Below the pieces are notes generated by a model. The model was not told where the DNA came from. It saw only the letters and a list, made by a program, of their open reading frames with translations, and searched no databases. A DNA stretch of 36,894 nt from contig NZ_JBHZSG010000036.1 in the NCBI RefSeq assembly GCF_043642205.1, positions 1 to 36,894 of the forward strand. The letters are read 5' to 3'. Of the stretch, positions 16,337 through 23,695 are shown in pieces. The DNA is from Thalassotalea_A litorea (GTDB lineage: Bacteria; Pseudomonadota; Gammaproteobacteria; Enterobacterales; Alteromonadaceae). The stretch's first letter is position 1. Every line of letters starts with the position of its first letter. Position numbers and translations under genes: made by a program.

Positions 16337-17436
16337 GACAAATCTCCCGAATCCTGATTCAGACGATTAAAGTCTTTGATTAAATTAGCATAAGCCGCAA
16401 CTTCGTCAAACACGGTCCATTCTTCCTGAATCTTGTTATCAATAATGCGTAAGTGTGTTGATGCCAATATAAAGTAATCTTGTCCGTTGTATTGGCTAAG
16501 ACGCTTATCGCCACTATTAAAGGTGCCCGCCAGGGACCAGCGTATGGCGATATCCGACCCTTTATCTTCAAAATCAACAACGCCGATATGATCAACCGTG
16601 GCTTTTGCATCGGGTGCTTGTGATAAAAAGCCAATAAATACGCCTTTAATGCCGGGTATGCCTACCGCTTCGATACCTCCTGGCCACTGTATTTTGGCGT
16701 TGAGGTGATAAAATTCGGCAACCTGACTGAAGGACTTTTCATTAAATAATTGTGCTAACCAACGATTGGCAAAAGTTTTTGCGTGCTCGTCTACTTTGGT
16801 CGGCCACTGGTGCTCACTGGGTTGTCCAGCTTTTACACGTTTAATTTCGTCTTTACGCCATTGTTCAAATCTGTCGTTATTCGGTAGTGTCGCAAAATGG
16901 TGCGCAGCATCTAACACATCAATACCCAGTTGTTTTACCAGGAAACTGTTATCGCGCATTAACCATTCATAGACAATTTTATTTTCATAACAGATACAAT
17001 CGGCAATCGTCGTTACCCGCCCGGTTTTACCAGTAGCAGGACCGAACTCTGACGGCCCTTTGTTGGTCATAATGCTGGTGATCCGATGCGATGAGTAATA
17101 ACCGGCATCATCGCCAAGATCGCGCCAGATTACATTCTCACCAATTAACGAGCGATCCGGAAAGGCGCCGATGGTTTTCAAGGTGTTTTTAACCACAGTT
17201 TCGACATCGTCAGAATAGCCGCCTAGTGTGTGCACCGGGCAGTAATCGCCATAATAATCGATACAAAGGCCAACATTTTTCTGCTCCCAAATTCTGTGGG
17301 TAATGCGAATGATGTAGTCGACAATATCGATAAATTCCGGGTCAAATCCCCGGAGCTCCTGTACTTTCTTACCCTGAGGTTCCAATAGCTCAGGTAAGTT
17401 TTTCCAGTACAGCTGGGTAATGTTTTGTTGCGACAT
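16330..17436 (-). CDS. Two-domain SnoaL-like ester cyclase family protein (2)
   Basis: A 368-residue protein with two SnoaL-like domains (about 35-190 and 215-355). The first ends with YEWLMRDNSFLVKQLGIDVL, a pattern shared with the C-termini of the other SnoaL proteins in the island. The second contains FYHLNAKIQWPGGIEAVGIPGI and ends EEWTVFDEVAAYANLI. These E-W-x3-D endings are typical of the SnoaL ester-cyclase family, whose best-known members close rings by aldol condensation in polyketide pathways. First gene of its operon; the palindromic operator lies 34 bases upstream of the ATG at 17436. Confidence 0.8.
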   Translation of the reverse strand: MSQQNITQLYWKNLPELLEPQGKKVQELRGFDPEFIDIVDYIIRITHRIWEQKNVGLCIDYYGDYCPVHTLGGYSDDVETVVKNTLKTIGAFPDRSLIGENVIWRDLGDDAGYYSSHRITSIMTNKGPSEFGPATGKTGRVTTIADCICYENKIVYEWLMRDNSFLVKQLGIDVLDAAHHFATLPNNDRFEQWRKDEIKRVKAGQPSEHQWPTKVDEHAKTFANRWLAQLFNEKSFSQVAEFYHLNAKIQWPGGIEAVGIPGIKGVFIGFLSQAPDAKATVDHIGVVDFEDKGSDIAIRWSLAGTFNSGDKRLSQYNGQDYFILASTHLRIIDNKIQEEWTVFDEVAAYANLIKDFNRLNQDSGDLSC

Positions 17437-17470
17437 AATGATAAAGTTCTTGTTGTCGTTTATAAAATAA

Positions 17471-17484
17471 TGACTTCGAAGTCA
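17471..17484 (-). promoter_or_regulatory. Operator palindrome, perfect, before SnoaL-amidohydrolase operon
   Basis: TGACTTCGAAGTCA, a perfect 14-bp palindrome. On the minus strand it is preceded by T, giving TTGACT in the -35 position; 17 bases later is TAAACG, a poor -10. A further half site GGAGTCA at 17488-17494 is spaced exactly 10 bases from the equivalent half of the palindrome. The same sequence recurs at 20233 and, with changes, at 23454, 23596 and 34954. Confidence 0.75.
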
Positions 17485-17583
17485 ATCGGAGTCAAATTTA
17501 GATTAATTAAATATTCATCGTGTGAGTGAAATAGGCTCAGGAGATAATCGATGCGACGCCCGATAAGCTGTCGTATCGCGCCT

Positions 17584-18543
17584 TCACTCGCTACAATACG
17601 TGTCTTGCATCATCGTAAAAACGTCTAATCCCATTTGCTTACACATATGGATAATGTCGATGCCTACCCAGTTTTCGACCAGTAACGAACCATCTCTACG
17701 CCAGATGTCAATCACCCGTAACTCCAGGTTTTTGCCACAGGGTGGCAAGCCAAGCCAGCCACCACTGAGATGACTGCCGTGCATATGCGGCCAACCACCA
17801 GTCGAGACAAAGTTACCTTGCTTAACGATAGTGGCTTTATGATCGACAATACGATCGGGAAAGCTAAACACAAACGGGCCTTGATGATCGCGGCGAAAAC
17901 CGGTTATGCCGCGCGTAGTACCAATGCCTGCAGGCCCGTACCACATAAAGTCAGGGTGCCAGAACTTAGCCAGATCCATACTCTCTAACGATTTGCCATC
18001 AAAACGGCCAAGCTCGTCCAGCATTTCCATGACTAATTGTTCAGATTCATTTGCCTGATCAGTACTGTGCTGAGTTGGGTACAAACCATCCATGCTGCTC
18101 GGCGGCATAATCAAGCCGTCATGACCGAGACTTTTGCGCAGTGGATTAACCCCGGCCTGATTCATCACGTCAATAAAATCAAGGATGATGTAGTAATCTT
18201 TGATTTTTCCCTCATGCAAACAAACCAATTCGGTGAAACGCAGATACAGACTCTTTCGGGTCGGCGGAATCGTGAGTAAAGGCTTGCTGAAGGTTCCGAC
18301 AAAGTAGCCGGTAGCCGCTATCCACTGGTTATTCTGATACTCGCTGGAAAACTCAATAAACGGCTTACGTTCAATATCCGGCAAAGCCGTTTTCAGCACT
18401 TGCCAGTATTGCGTTTTTACGTCCACGACTCCCTCAATAGTATCAATCGGGTAGGAGGCATGCAGGCGCATATCCGGTGTTACAACGTCAGACAGGTCCT
18501 GTTGATTGTTCAACGCCTGATAAAATTGATTAATTATCGACAT
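17584..18543 (-). CDS. Two-domain SnoaL-like ester cyclase family protein (3)
   Basis: A 319-residue protein. The first SnoaL domain spans about 1-125, the second about 165-310. The second carries WYGPAGIG (201-208), which recurs in proteins 4 and 5, then SGGWLGLPPCGKNLELRVIDIWRR, which matches the ester-cyclase consensus G-x-x-G-x-P-x-G-K, and ends ENWVGIDIIHMCKQMGLDV. It is a paralogue of the two SnoaL proteins at 20304 and 22142. The gene lies 11 bases after the symporter and is presumably co-transcribed with it. The role is inferred only: cyclisation, isomerisation or hydrolysis of a ring compound. Confidence 0.82.
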   Translation of the reverse strand: MSIINQFYQALNNQQDLSDVVTPDMRLHASYPIDTIEGVVDVKTQYWQVLKTALPDIERKPFIEFSSEYQNNQWIAATGYFVGTFSKPLLTIPPTRKSLYLRFTELVCLHEGKIKDYYIILDFIDVMNQAGVNPLRKSLGHDGLIMPPSSMDGLYPTQHSTDQANESEQLVMEMLDELGRFDGKSLESMDLAKFWHPDFMWYGPAGIGTTRGITGFRRDHQGPFVFSFPDRIVDHKATIVKQGNFVSTGGWPHMHGSHLSGGWLGLPPCGKNLELRVIDIWRRDGSLLVENWVGIDIIHMCKQMGLDVFTMMQDTYCSE

Positions 18544-18554
18544 GCTAAAATCCT

Positions 18555-20165
18555 CTAAACCATGAACTGTAACGTGCCCAGGAAAATCAGGGTGGCGATA
18601 AAGAAGGCAAACAGCCAGTAATTGATAGGATCAACTTTACCCGGCACTCGATACCAGCCATTTTCTTTCTCGTCTAACCCTTCTCGGGCAAATTTTAATT
18701 GTTGACCTTTAATGGTGTATTCAGAAAGCTCATGTTGCTTACCATCGATCAATCGGCTGGCAATTAAGGTAATCACTGCATTCACTCCAGCTCCAATCGC
18801 GCAGTACCATGGCCAAGCTACATCGGTCCCTAGGGCTACCGCTGCAACTACTACAAACCCGGAAAATGTTCCGACAAGCAATCCATTTTCTGTCGCTTGT
18901 TTAGAGAAGAAACCTAATGCAAACATGCCCAGTTGTGCGCCAACGAAATAAGAACCAACTTTACTCAATACTTCCAGAATCGAACCGGTAGAGTGTAAGT
19001 GATACATAATGGCCGGAAAGATTATCAGTACCGCCCAGAACAGGGTGAAAAATCGTGAAACTTTCAGGTAATGCGCGTCGGATTGATCTTTTTTGAAATA
19101 CTTTTTATAAAAATCAATGGTCGATACAGTCGACAAGGAATTAAATGCAGAGTCTAGGCTCGACATCGATGCCGCCATGACGGCTGCCGCAATAATTCCC
19201 ATAAGTCCTGGCATACCATACTCTGCGGCAAATTGGAGAATAATGGTATTGTCATTCTCAAATGGCTTCCCTTGGTAATAGCTGTAAAACAGCACGCCAA
19301 GAATGATGAAGAATAAATAAATAAAGAATGCGGCAAACCCCATTAATAAGTAGGATTTTTTTGCATCACCGATATTTTTTGCTGCCAGAGTGCGCTGTAC
19401 CATCATCTGATTAGTACCATATACCGTGGTGTGATAGAGCGTCATGGCAATGATGCCACTCCAGACCGTGGTTGTGGCACTGAAGTCCCAATCGGTGAGT
19501 AATGGGTTTAACTTGCCTTCGGCTTTTAACTGGGCCAGCGAGTCCATAACCGAGAAGCTGCTTTCATTAAGTAGGGCATAAAAGATAATGCCGGCACCGG
19601 CAAACAGGATGAACGATTGAATCACATCGGTCCAGATAACCGCAGTAATACCGCCAAGCACGGTATAGACCAATGCTATTGCCGTTACGATGACGATAGC
19701 GACAATCACATCAATACCTGTAATAAAACTGAGTACCACGGAAGTGGCGTATAATACCGCGGCGGAAGACATGGTTTGTGATACCAGCCAGATTGATGAA
19801 ATCAACGCCCGTGCTCGTTTACCGAAACGCTTTTCTTGGTATTCATAGATGGAAGCAACGCCGGCGTTATAGAAAAATGGAAAGAAGAATATGATCACCG
19901 CCATTATCACTAATGGATAATTTAGGTGAATGGCGATAACACTTAACCCTTCTTTATAGGCCCAGGCCGGTGCCCCCAAAAAAGTCATCGCACTTACGTA
20001 AGTGGCAACAACAGATATACCGATTGCCCACCAAGGGGTGGTTTTCTGACCGATGTAAAAATCTTCATCGGTTTCTATTTTTTTTCCGATCACTAAACCT
20101 AAGGCGAGGTTAGCAATGATATAAGCTATTAATATGCTCCAGTTCAATGCGCCGAATTCAATCAT
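18555..20165 (-). CDS. Sodium:solute symporter (SSS family)
   Basis: A 536-residue membrane protein with about 13-14 hydrophobic helices. Family landmarks are DEDFYIGQKTTPWWAIGISV near the N-terminus, TYVSAMTFLGAPAWAYKEG, YTVLGGITAVIWTDVIQSFI and the later AAAVMAASMSSLDSAFNSLS, which contains the Ser/Asp region that contacts Na+ in this fold. SSS proteins import sugars, carboxylates, amino acids or similar solutes with Na+. It is first in its operon, divergent from the SnoaL gene at 20304 across a region with a perfect operator palindrome, so it probably carries the island's substrate or an envelope-processed product across the inner membrane. Confidence 0.92.
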   Translation of the reverse strand: MIEFGALNWSILIAYIIANLALGLVIGKKIETDEDFYIGQKTTPWWAIGISVVATYVSAMTFLGAPAWAYKEGLSVIAIHLNYPLVIMAVIIFFFPFFYNAGVASIYEYQEKRFGKRARALISSIWLVSQTMSSAAVLYATSVVLSFITGIDVIVAIVIVTAIALVYTVLGGITAVIWTDVIQSFILFAGAGIIFYALLNESSFSVMDSLAQLKAEGKLNPLLTDWDFSATTTVWSGIIAMTLYHTTVYGTNQMMVQRTLAAKNIGDAKKSYLLMGFAAFFIYLFFIILGVLFYSYYQGKPFENDNTIILQFAAEYGMPGLMGIIAAAVMAASMSSLDSAFNSLSTVSTIDFYKKYFKKDQSDAHYLKVSRFFTLFWAVLIIFPAIMYHLHSTGSILEVLSKVGSYFVGAQLGMFALGFFSKQATENGLLVGTFSGFVVVAAVALGTDVAWPWYCAIGAGVNAVITLIASRLIDGKQHELSEYTIKGQQLKFAREGLDEKENGWYRVPGKVDPINYWLFAFFIATLIFLGTLQFMV

Positions 20166-20232
20166 GACTTGCTGTTACTTCCCATATTTATCGTTATATT
20201 TATTGATTAGCTGCTTGCATCATATTATCAAT

Positions 20233-20246
20233 TGACTTCGAAGTCA
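20233..20246. promoter_or_regulatory. Operator palindrome, perfect, in shared divergent promoter
   Basis: TGACTTCGAAGTCA between the symporter operon (start 20165) and the SnoaL-hydrolase-SnoaL operon (start 20304). On the plus strand it reads TTGACT at 20232-20237, followed after 17 bases by TAGCAT, a candidate promoter toward 20304. Bound protein here could control both directions. Confidence 0.75.
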
Positions 20247-20303
20247 TTAGTAAATAGCATTCTTTTAACGTAAAAAATATTGCAACTAAGTGAAACCCCG
20301 CAA

Positions 20304-21320
20304 ATGACAAATTATCAAACAGAAAAAGCCTATGTTTTACAATATTTTGATGCAATGGAAAACGCATCTTGTGAAAACCTGGGGCAGGTACAGCAATCCT
20401 ATCTGGCCGAGGATTATGAATTTTACGGCGTGTATCCGTTCAATAAAATCGATAATTTAGCGGACGTAACAGCGAATGTCTGGCAACCGATTTATCAATC
20501 TTTTAAGCAACTTCAACGTCGCCAGGATGTATTTATGGCGGGTACCAGCGAGATCAATGGTGAAACCTGGGTCATGAGTATGGGCCATTTTATGGGGTTG
20601 TTTGACGCGGACTGGTTAGGGATTAGAGCAACACGTAAGGTGGTCATGCTGCGCTATGCTGAATTTAATTGTGTGGAAAATGGCAAGATTACCAAAACCG
20701 GCCTGTGGCTGGATATTATCGGTCTGATGCATCAAGTTGGTATTAACCCTCTGCCTCCACAAACCGGTTCCTCGTTTGTTTATCCCGGACCGCGCCATCA
20801 CAATGGCCTGTTATTCGACCAGCAAGATCCAGCAGAAGCACAGAAAACGATGCTGGTACTTAATACCATGATCGATGATCTAAGTAAGCTTAATCAAACC
20901 GGTAATGACAGAGCAGGGCCAGAAGTGATGCAAAAAAACTGGCATGACAATATGACCTGGTATGGACCCGCAGGCATAGGGGCGACTTATACCATCCCAA
21001 GATACCAGGAGCAGCATATGTATCCATTTCGAGAGGGATTAACCGATAAAGTATTTAATGGTCATGTCTGTCGTTTTGCTGAAGGACAGTTTGCCTGCTT
21101 TTTTGGCTGGCCGAACCTTTCTAATAAATCTAAAGGTGGGTTTATGGGGATGCCAAGTGGCGACGTCAGAGCCGACATGCGGGTCGTCGATGTGTACTAC
21201 CGAGAAGGGGATAAGCTATTAGAAAACTGGGTGTTGATTGATATTCCTTATTGGTTAAAACAACAAGGCGTGGATATTCTTGCAAGAACCGCATCGATTT
21301 TAAATCCCCCCTTGGACTAG
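20304..21320 (+). CDS. Two-domain SnoaL-like ester cyclase family protein (4)
   Basis: A 338-residue protein starting at the ATG at 20304; an in-frame TTG at 20280 would add eight residues that have no counterpart in the paralogues. The first domain spans about 1-150 and ends GLWLDIIGLMHQVGINPLPP. The second carries NWHDNMTWYGPAGIG (WYGPAGIG at 219-226), GGFMGMPSGDVRADMRVVDV and the ending ENWVLIDIPYWLKQQGVDIL. It is clearly a paralogue of the proteins at 17584 and 22142. First gene of its operon; the next gene begins 10 bases after its stop. Confidence 0.82.
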   Translation: MTNYQTEKAYVLQYFDAMENASCENLGQVQQSYLAEDYEFYGVYPFNKIDNLADVTANVWQPIYQSFKQLQRRQDVFMAGTSEINGETWVMSMGHFMGLFDADWLGIRATRKVVMLRYAEFNCVENGKITKTGLWLDIIGLMHQVGINPLPPQTGSSFVYPGPRHHNGLLFDQQDPAEAQKTMLVLNTMIDDLSKLNQTGNDRAGPEVMQKNWHDNMTWYGPAGIGATYTIPRYQEQHMYPFREGLTDKVFNGHVCRFAEGQFACFFGWPNLSNKSKGGFMGMPSGDVRADMRVVDVYYREGDKLLENWVLIDIPYWLKQQGVDILARTASILNPPLD

Positions 21321-21330
21321 ATACAAACCC

Positions 21331-22149
21331 ATGCTTAGACGCACATTGTTTATGGTGTTGATGCTCGTTGCTATGCAAAGTGTTGCCAGTGATTTACAGA
21401 AACTCGATGATAACAGTCATGGATTGACACGCTACCTGTTAGAATTTGAGCATCAACAGTTGCGTCAGTATGCATTGTTCATTGTCGGTAGTGAGGAAGG
21501 CTTGGCGTCGGATAATCTGATTGTGATGGCCCATGGATATCACCCAAGCCCAGCCAATTATGGCAGGTTAGCAAGTGGTGAGTCGCGTCGACCCGGAGAG
21601 TATTATCGGCAATGGGTTGAAGCCTATGCATTGGCTGGATTTAATGTGTTGGTTCCCGATTATCGGGGACACAACCAGTCGCAGGGATTTGAATTCACTC
21701 ATCAGGCAGGAACGGTAGAATTTCCGGAACAACATTATGCCAGTGATTTATTGGCATCGCTCAGCGCTATGCAACACGCTTTGCCGAATAGAATTGGCAA
21801 TATAGCGCTCATCGGTCACTCAATGGGAAGTCCTATTGCCTTTTACGCAGCGAGCAAATTAGACAGCAGAGTCAAATTGGTTTCTCTGTGGTCCTCGGCG
21901 AAATATCGTTTTGGTGGTATTGATGATCGCAGCGCTGTGGTGCCGTTTATTATCCACCACGGTGAGCATGACACATCAACACCGTTACATAACAGTGATT
22001 ATTATCGCCTTAATTTTGCCGATAAACTGTTACATCATGGCGTTTATCAAACTGACAAACATATGCTTGAACAGTCAGACTTTGCATCGGCCATCGCGAT
22101 CGATGTTGGCTATATTAAACACTATTTTTACGGACAAGCGGATGACTAA
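21331..22149 (+). CDS. Exported alpha/beta hydrolase
   Basis: A 272-residue serine hydrolase with a cleavable signal peptide (MLRRTLFMVLMLVAMQSVAS, cut near residue 20), so it acts in the periplasm or outside. The alpha/beta hydrolase core is visible: oxyanion region MAHGYHPSPANYG, nucleophile elbow GHSMGS (Ser164), acid HHGEHDTS (Asp214) and base DKHMLEQ (His244). An esterase, lipase or acyl-ester hydrolase activity is likely; peptidase activity cannot be excluded. It sits between two SnoaL genes and its stop overlaps the start of the second (ATGACTAA), so the products are made together. Confidence 0.85.
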   Translation: MLRRTLFMVLMLVAMQSVASDLQKLDDNSHGLTRYLLEFEHQQLRQYALFIVGSEEGLASDNLIVMAHGYHPSPANYGRLASGESRRPGEYYRQWVEAYALAGFNVLVPDYRGHNQSQGFEFTHQAGTVEFPEQHYASDLLASLSAMQHALPNRIGNIALIGHSMGSPIAFYAASKLDSRVKLVSLWSSAKYRFGGIDDRSAVVPFIIHHGEHDTSTPLHNSDYYRLNFADKLLHHGVYQTDKHMLEQSDFASAIAIDVGYIKHYFYGQADD

Positions 22150-23176
22150 AACAATAAGTGACACTATGACTGACAACTTACAGACGAATAAACAAAAAAT
22201 TCATCAGTTAAGTCAGGCACTTTACAATTTTGAGCCTGCAACGGTAAAAAAACATCTGGTAGGGCTTTTTGCCGATGATGCGAAAGTACAACTTTGTTTT
22301 CCCTTTGAAAATTTGCACGCTGGCATTGGTTTATTTGAGCAGGCGTTGCTGCCTTTATCGCAATCCATTCCCGATTTAGAGCGTCGAGATACGATCATAA
22401 TCTCAGGGCCAACGGATAAAGGTGAACAGTGGGTAGGGTGTTGTGGCTATTATTGCGGTACGTTCACTCACCCATGGTTGGATATTCCAGCAACAGGTCA
22501 TATGGTCTCGATGCGCTTTCATGAGTTTTATAAATTTGAGCATGGCAAGGTGGTGGAATTTCAAGGGATTTGGGATATACCTGAGCTGATGATGCAAGCG
22601 AATGCCTGGCCTATGGTACCTAGCCTTGGGCGTGAATGGCATGTGCCAGGCCCTGCCAGCCAGGACGGTTTATCGTTAGAGCCTTGGGATAAAAGGCTCG
22701 CACAACATGCACAGCAAGTGGTGACGGATATGTGTGTTGCTCTTGGCAATTACGCAACCGGGGGCGTAGAAGCCATGCAATTGGATAAATACTGGCACCC
22801 GCGCTGTTCCTGGTACGGGCCTTCGGGTATTGGAACCGCCAGAACGGTTGCTGGCTTTAGAAACTGGCATCAAATTCCTTTTCTCAATGGCTTGCCTGAC
22901 CGCGTTGGTGACCCACACGCCGGTCATGTCTTTGCCGATGGCAACTATACCGGATTTACCGCCTGGCCCGGCATGCATATGACCGTCAGTGGTTCCGGGT
23001 GGCTTGGAATCGCACCAGGAAATCAGAAAATCACCATGCGCAGCCTCGATTTTTGGCGTGTAGAAGGGGATCTAATCCGCGAAAACTGGGTGCTAATTGA
23101 TATGTTGTCGGTTTACGATCAGCTTGGGGTAGATGTGTTGGCAAGAATGCGTGAATTTAATAAAGCCAGATATTAA
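22142..23176 (+). CDS. Two-domain SnoaL-like ester cyclase family protein (5)
   Basis: A 344-residue protein from the ATG at 22142, which overlaps the end of the hydrolase gene by 8 bases; an ATG eight codons later is an alternative. The frame is open far upstream inside the hydrolase gene, but that part is its shadow. First domain about 20-150 (CCGYYCGTFTHPWLDIPATG is the ester-cyclase core), second with WYGPSGIG (224-231), GSGWLGIAPGNQKITMRSLD and the ending ENWVLIDMLSVYDQLGVDVL. Paralogue of the proteins at 17584 and 20304. Confidence 0.82.
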   Translation: MTKTISDTMTDNLQTNKQKIHQLSQALYNFEPATVKKHLVGLFADDAKVQLCFPFENLHAGIGLFEQALLPLSQSIPDLERRDTIIISGPTDKGEQWVGCCGYYCGTFTHPWLDIPATGHMVSMRFHEFYKFEHGKVVEFQGIWDIPELMMQANAWPMVPSLGREWHVPGPASQDGLSLEPWDKRLAQHAQQVVTDMCVALGNYATGGVEAMQLDKYWHPRCSWYGPSGIGTARTVAGFRNWHQIPFLNGLPDRVGDPHAGHVFADGNYTGFTAWPGMHMTVSGSGWLGIAPGNQKITMRSLDFWRVEGDLIRENWVLIDMLSVYDQLGVDVLARMREFNKARY

Positions 23177-23453
23177 ACTCTAATTTTTACATGGGTATGC
23201 GGGTATCAATGCAAGCGAATATTCAGGGATTTGCTTGCATCTTATCTAAACATTAAAAATTTATCGTAATTATTTTGCCTGAAATATATTCAACCCAACC
23301 GTCGATTTTCAAGATGCATGATAATTCCCTCTTTCCCCAGTTTAATCTCTCACAATGTTGAAAAGATTCAATTGAGTACATGTTGTTTTGATTTTTACCC
23401 CCTGATCTTATTAAATATTTTTAAATCAAATCCATTAGCACGTACCTCTTTAT

Positions 23454-23467
23454 TGACTTCGGAGTCA
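23454..23467 (+). promoter_or_regulatory. Operator palindrome, one mismatch, before TonB receptor
   Basis: TGACTTCGGAGTCA, one base from the perfect palindrome. It overlaps TTGACT (23453-23458), followed after 17 bases by TGCAAT, a candidate promoter reading toward the receptor gene, whose start is 228 bases further on. Confidence 0.65.
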
Positions 23468-23595
23468 CTTGAGGATGCAATTTGTTGTTTTAAAATTGAC
23501 GTAAATGAATTGTTAAACTTCCGTGACTTAACAATTCGTCAGTAATATATGGTGATTGCAGGCGTTCATCCGTAATTTTTAGGTTGATATTAAAA

Positions 23596-23609
23596 TGATT
23601 TCGAAGTAC
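23596..23609 (+). promoter_or_regulatory. Degenerate operator, TonB receptor proximal
   Basis: TGATTTCGAAGTAC keeps the TTCGAAGT core but differs from the palindrome at three positions. It lies 86 bases before the receptor start and could be an auxiliary site for the same regulator. Confidence 0.4.
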
Positions 23610-23695
23610 ATTTTTTTCATCCACATAAATACTATTGATAAAAACACACTGAGTGGATTTCAAATTAGATAGAATTTACTTCGGGAATAAAAAAA

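Larger units (their letters stand above)
23177..23695. other. Long leader/promoter region of the TonB receptor
   Basis: No gene is seen. Just after the SnoaL gene is an imperfect 12-bp hairpin (ATGCAAGCGAAT 23209-23220 with ATTTGCTTGCAT 23229-23240) that may end the upstream transcript, although no T run follows. Further on are two operator-like sites (23454 and 23596). The remainder is AT-rich without recognisable structure. Confidence 0.55.

Noticed and set aside
21911..22141. Long N-terminal extension of SnoaL protein 5 back into the hydrolase gene
   Set aside because: It is the shadow frame of the hydrolase; homology to the paralogues begins after the ATG at 22142.
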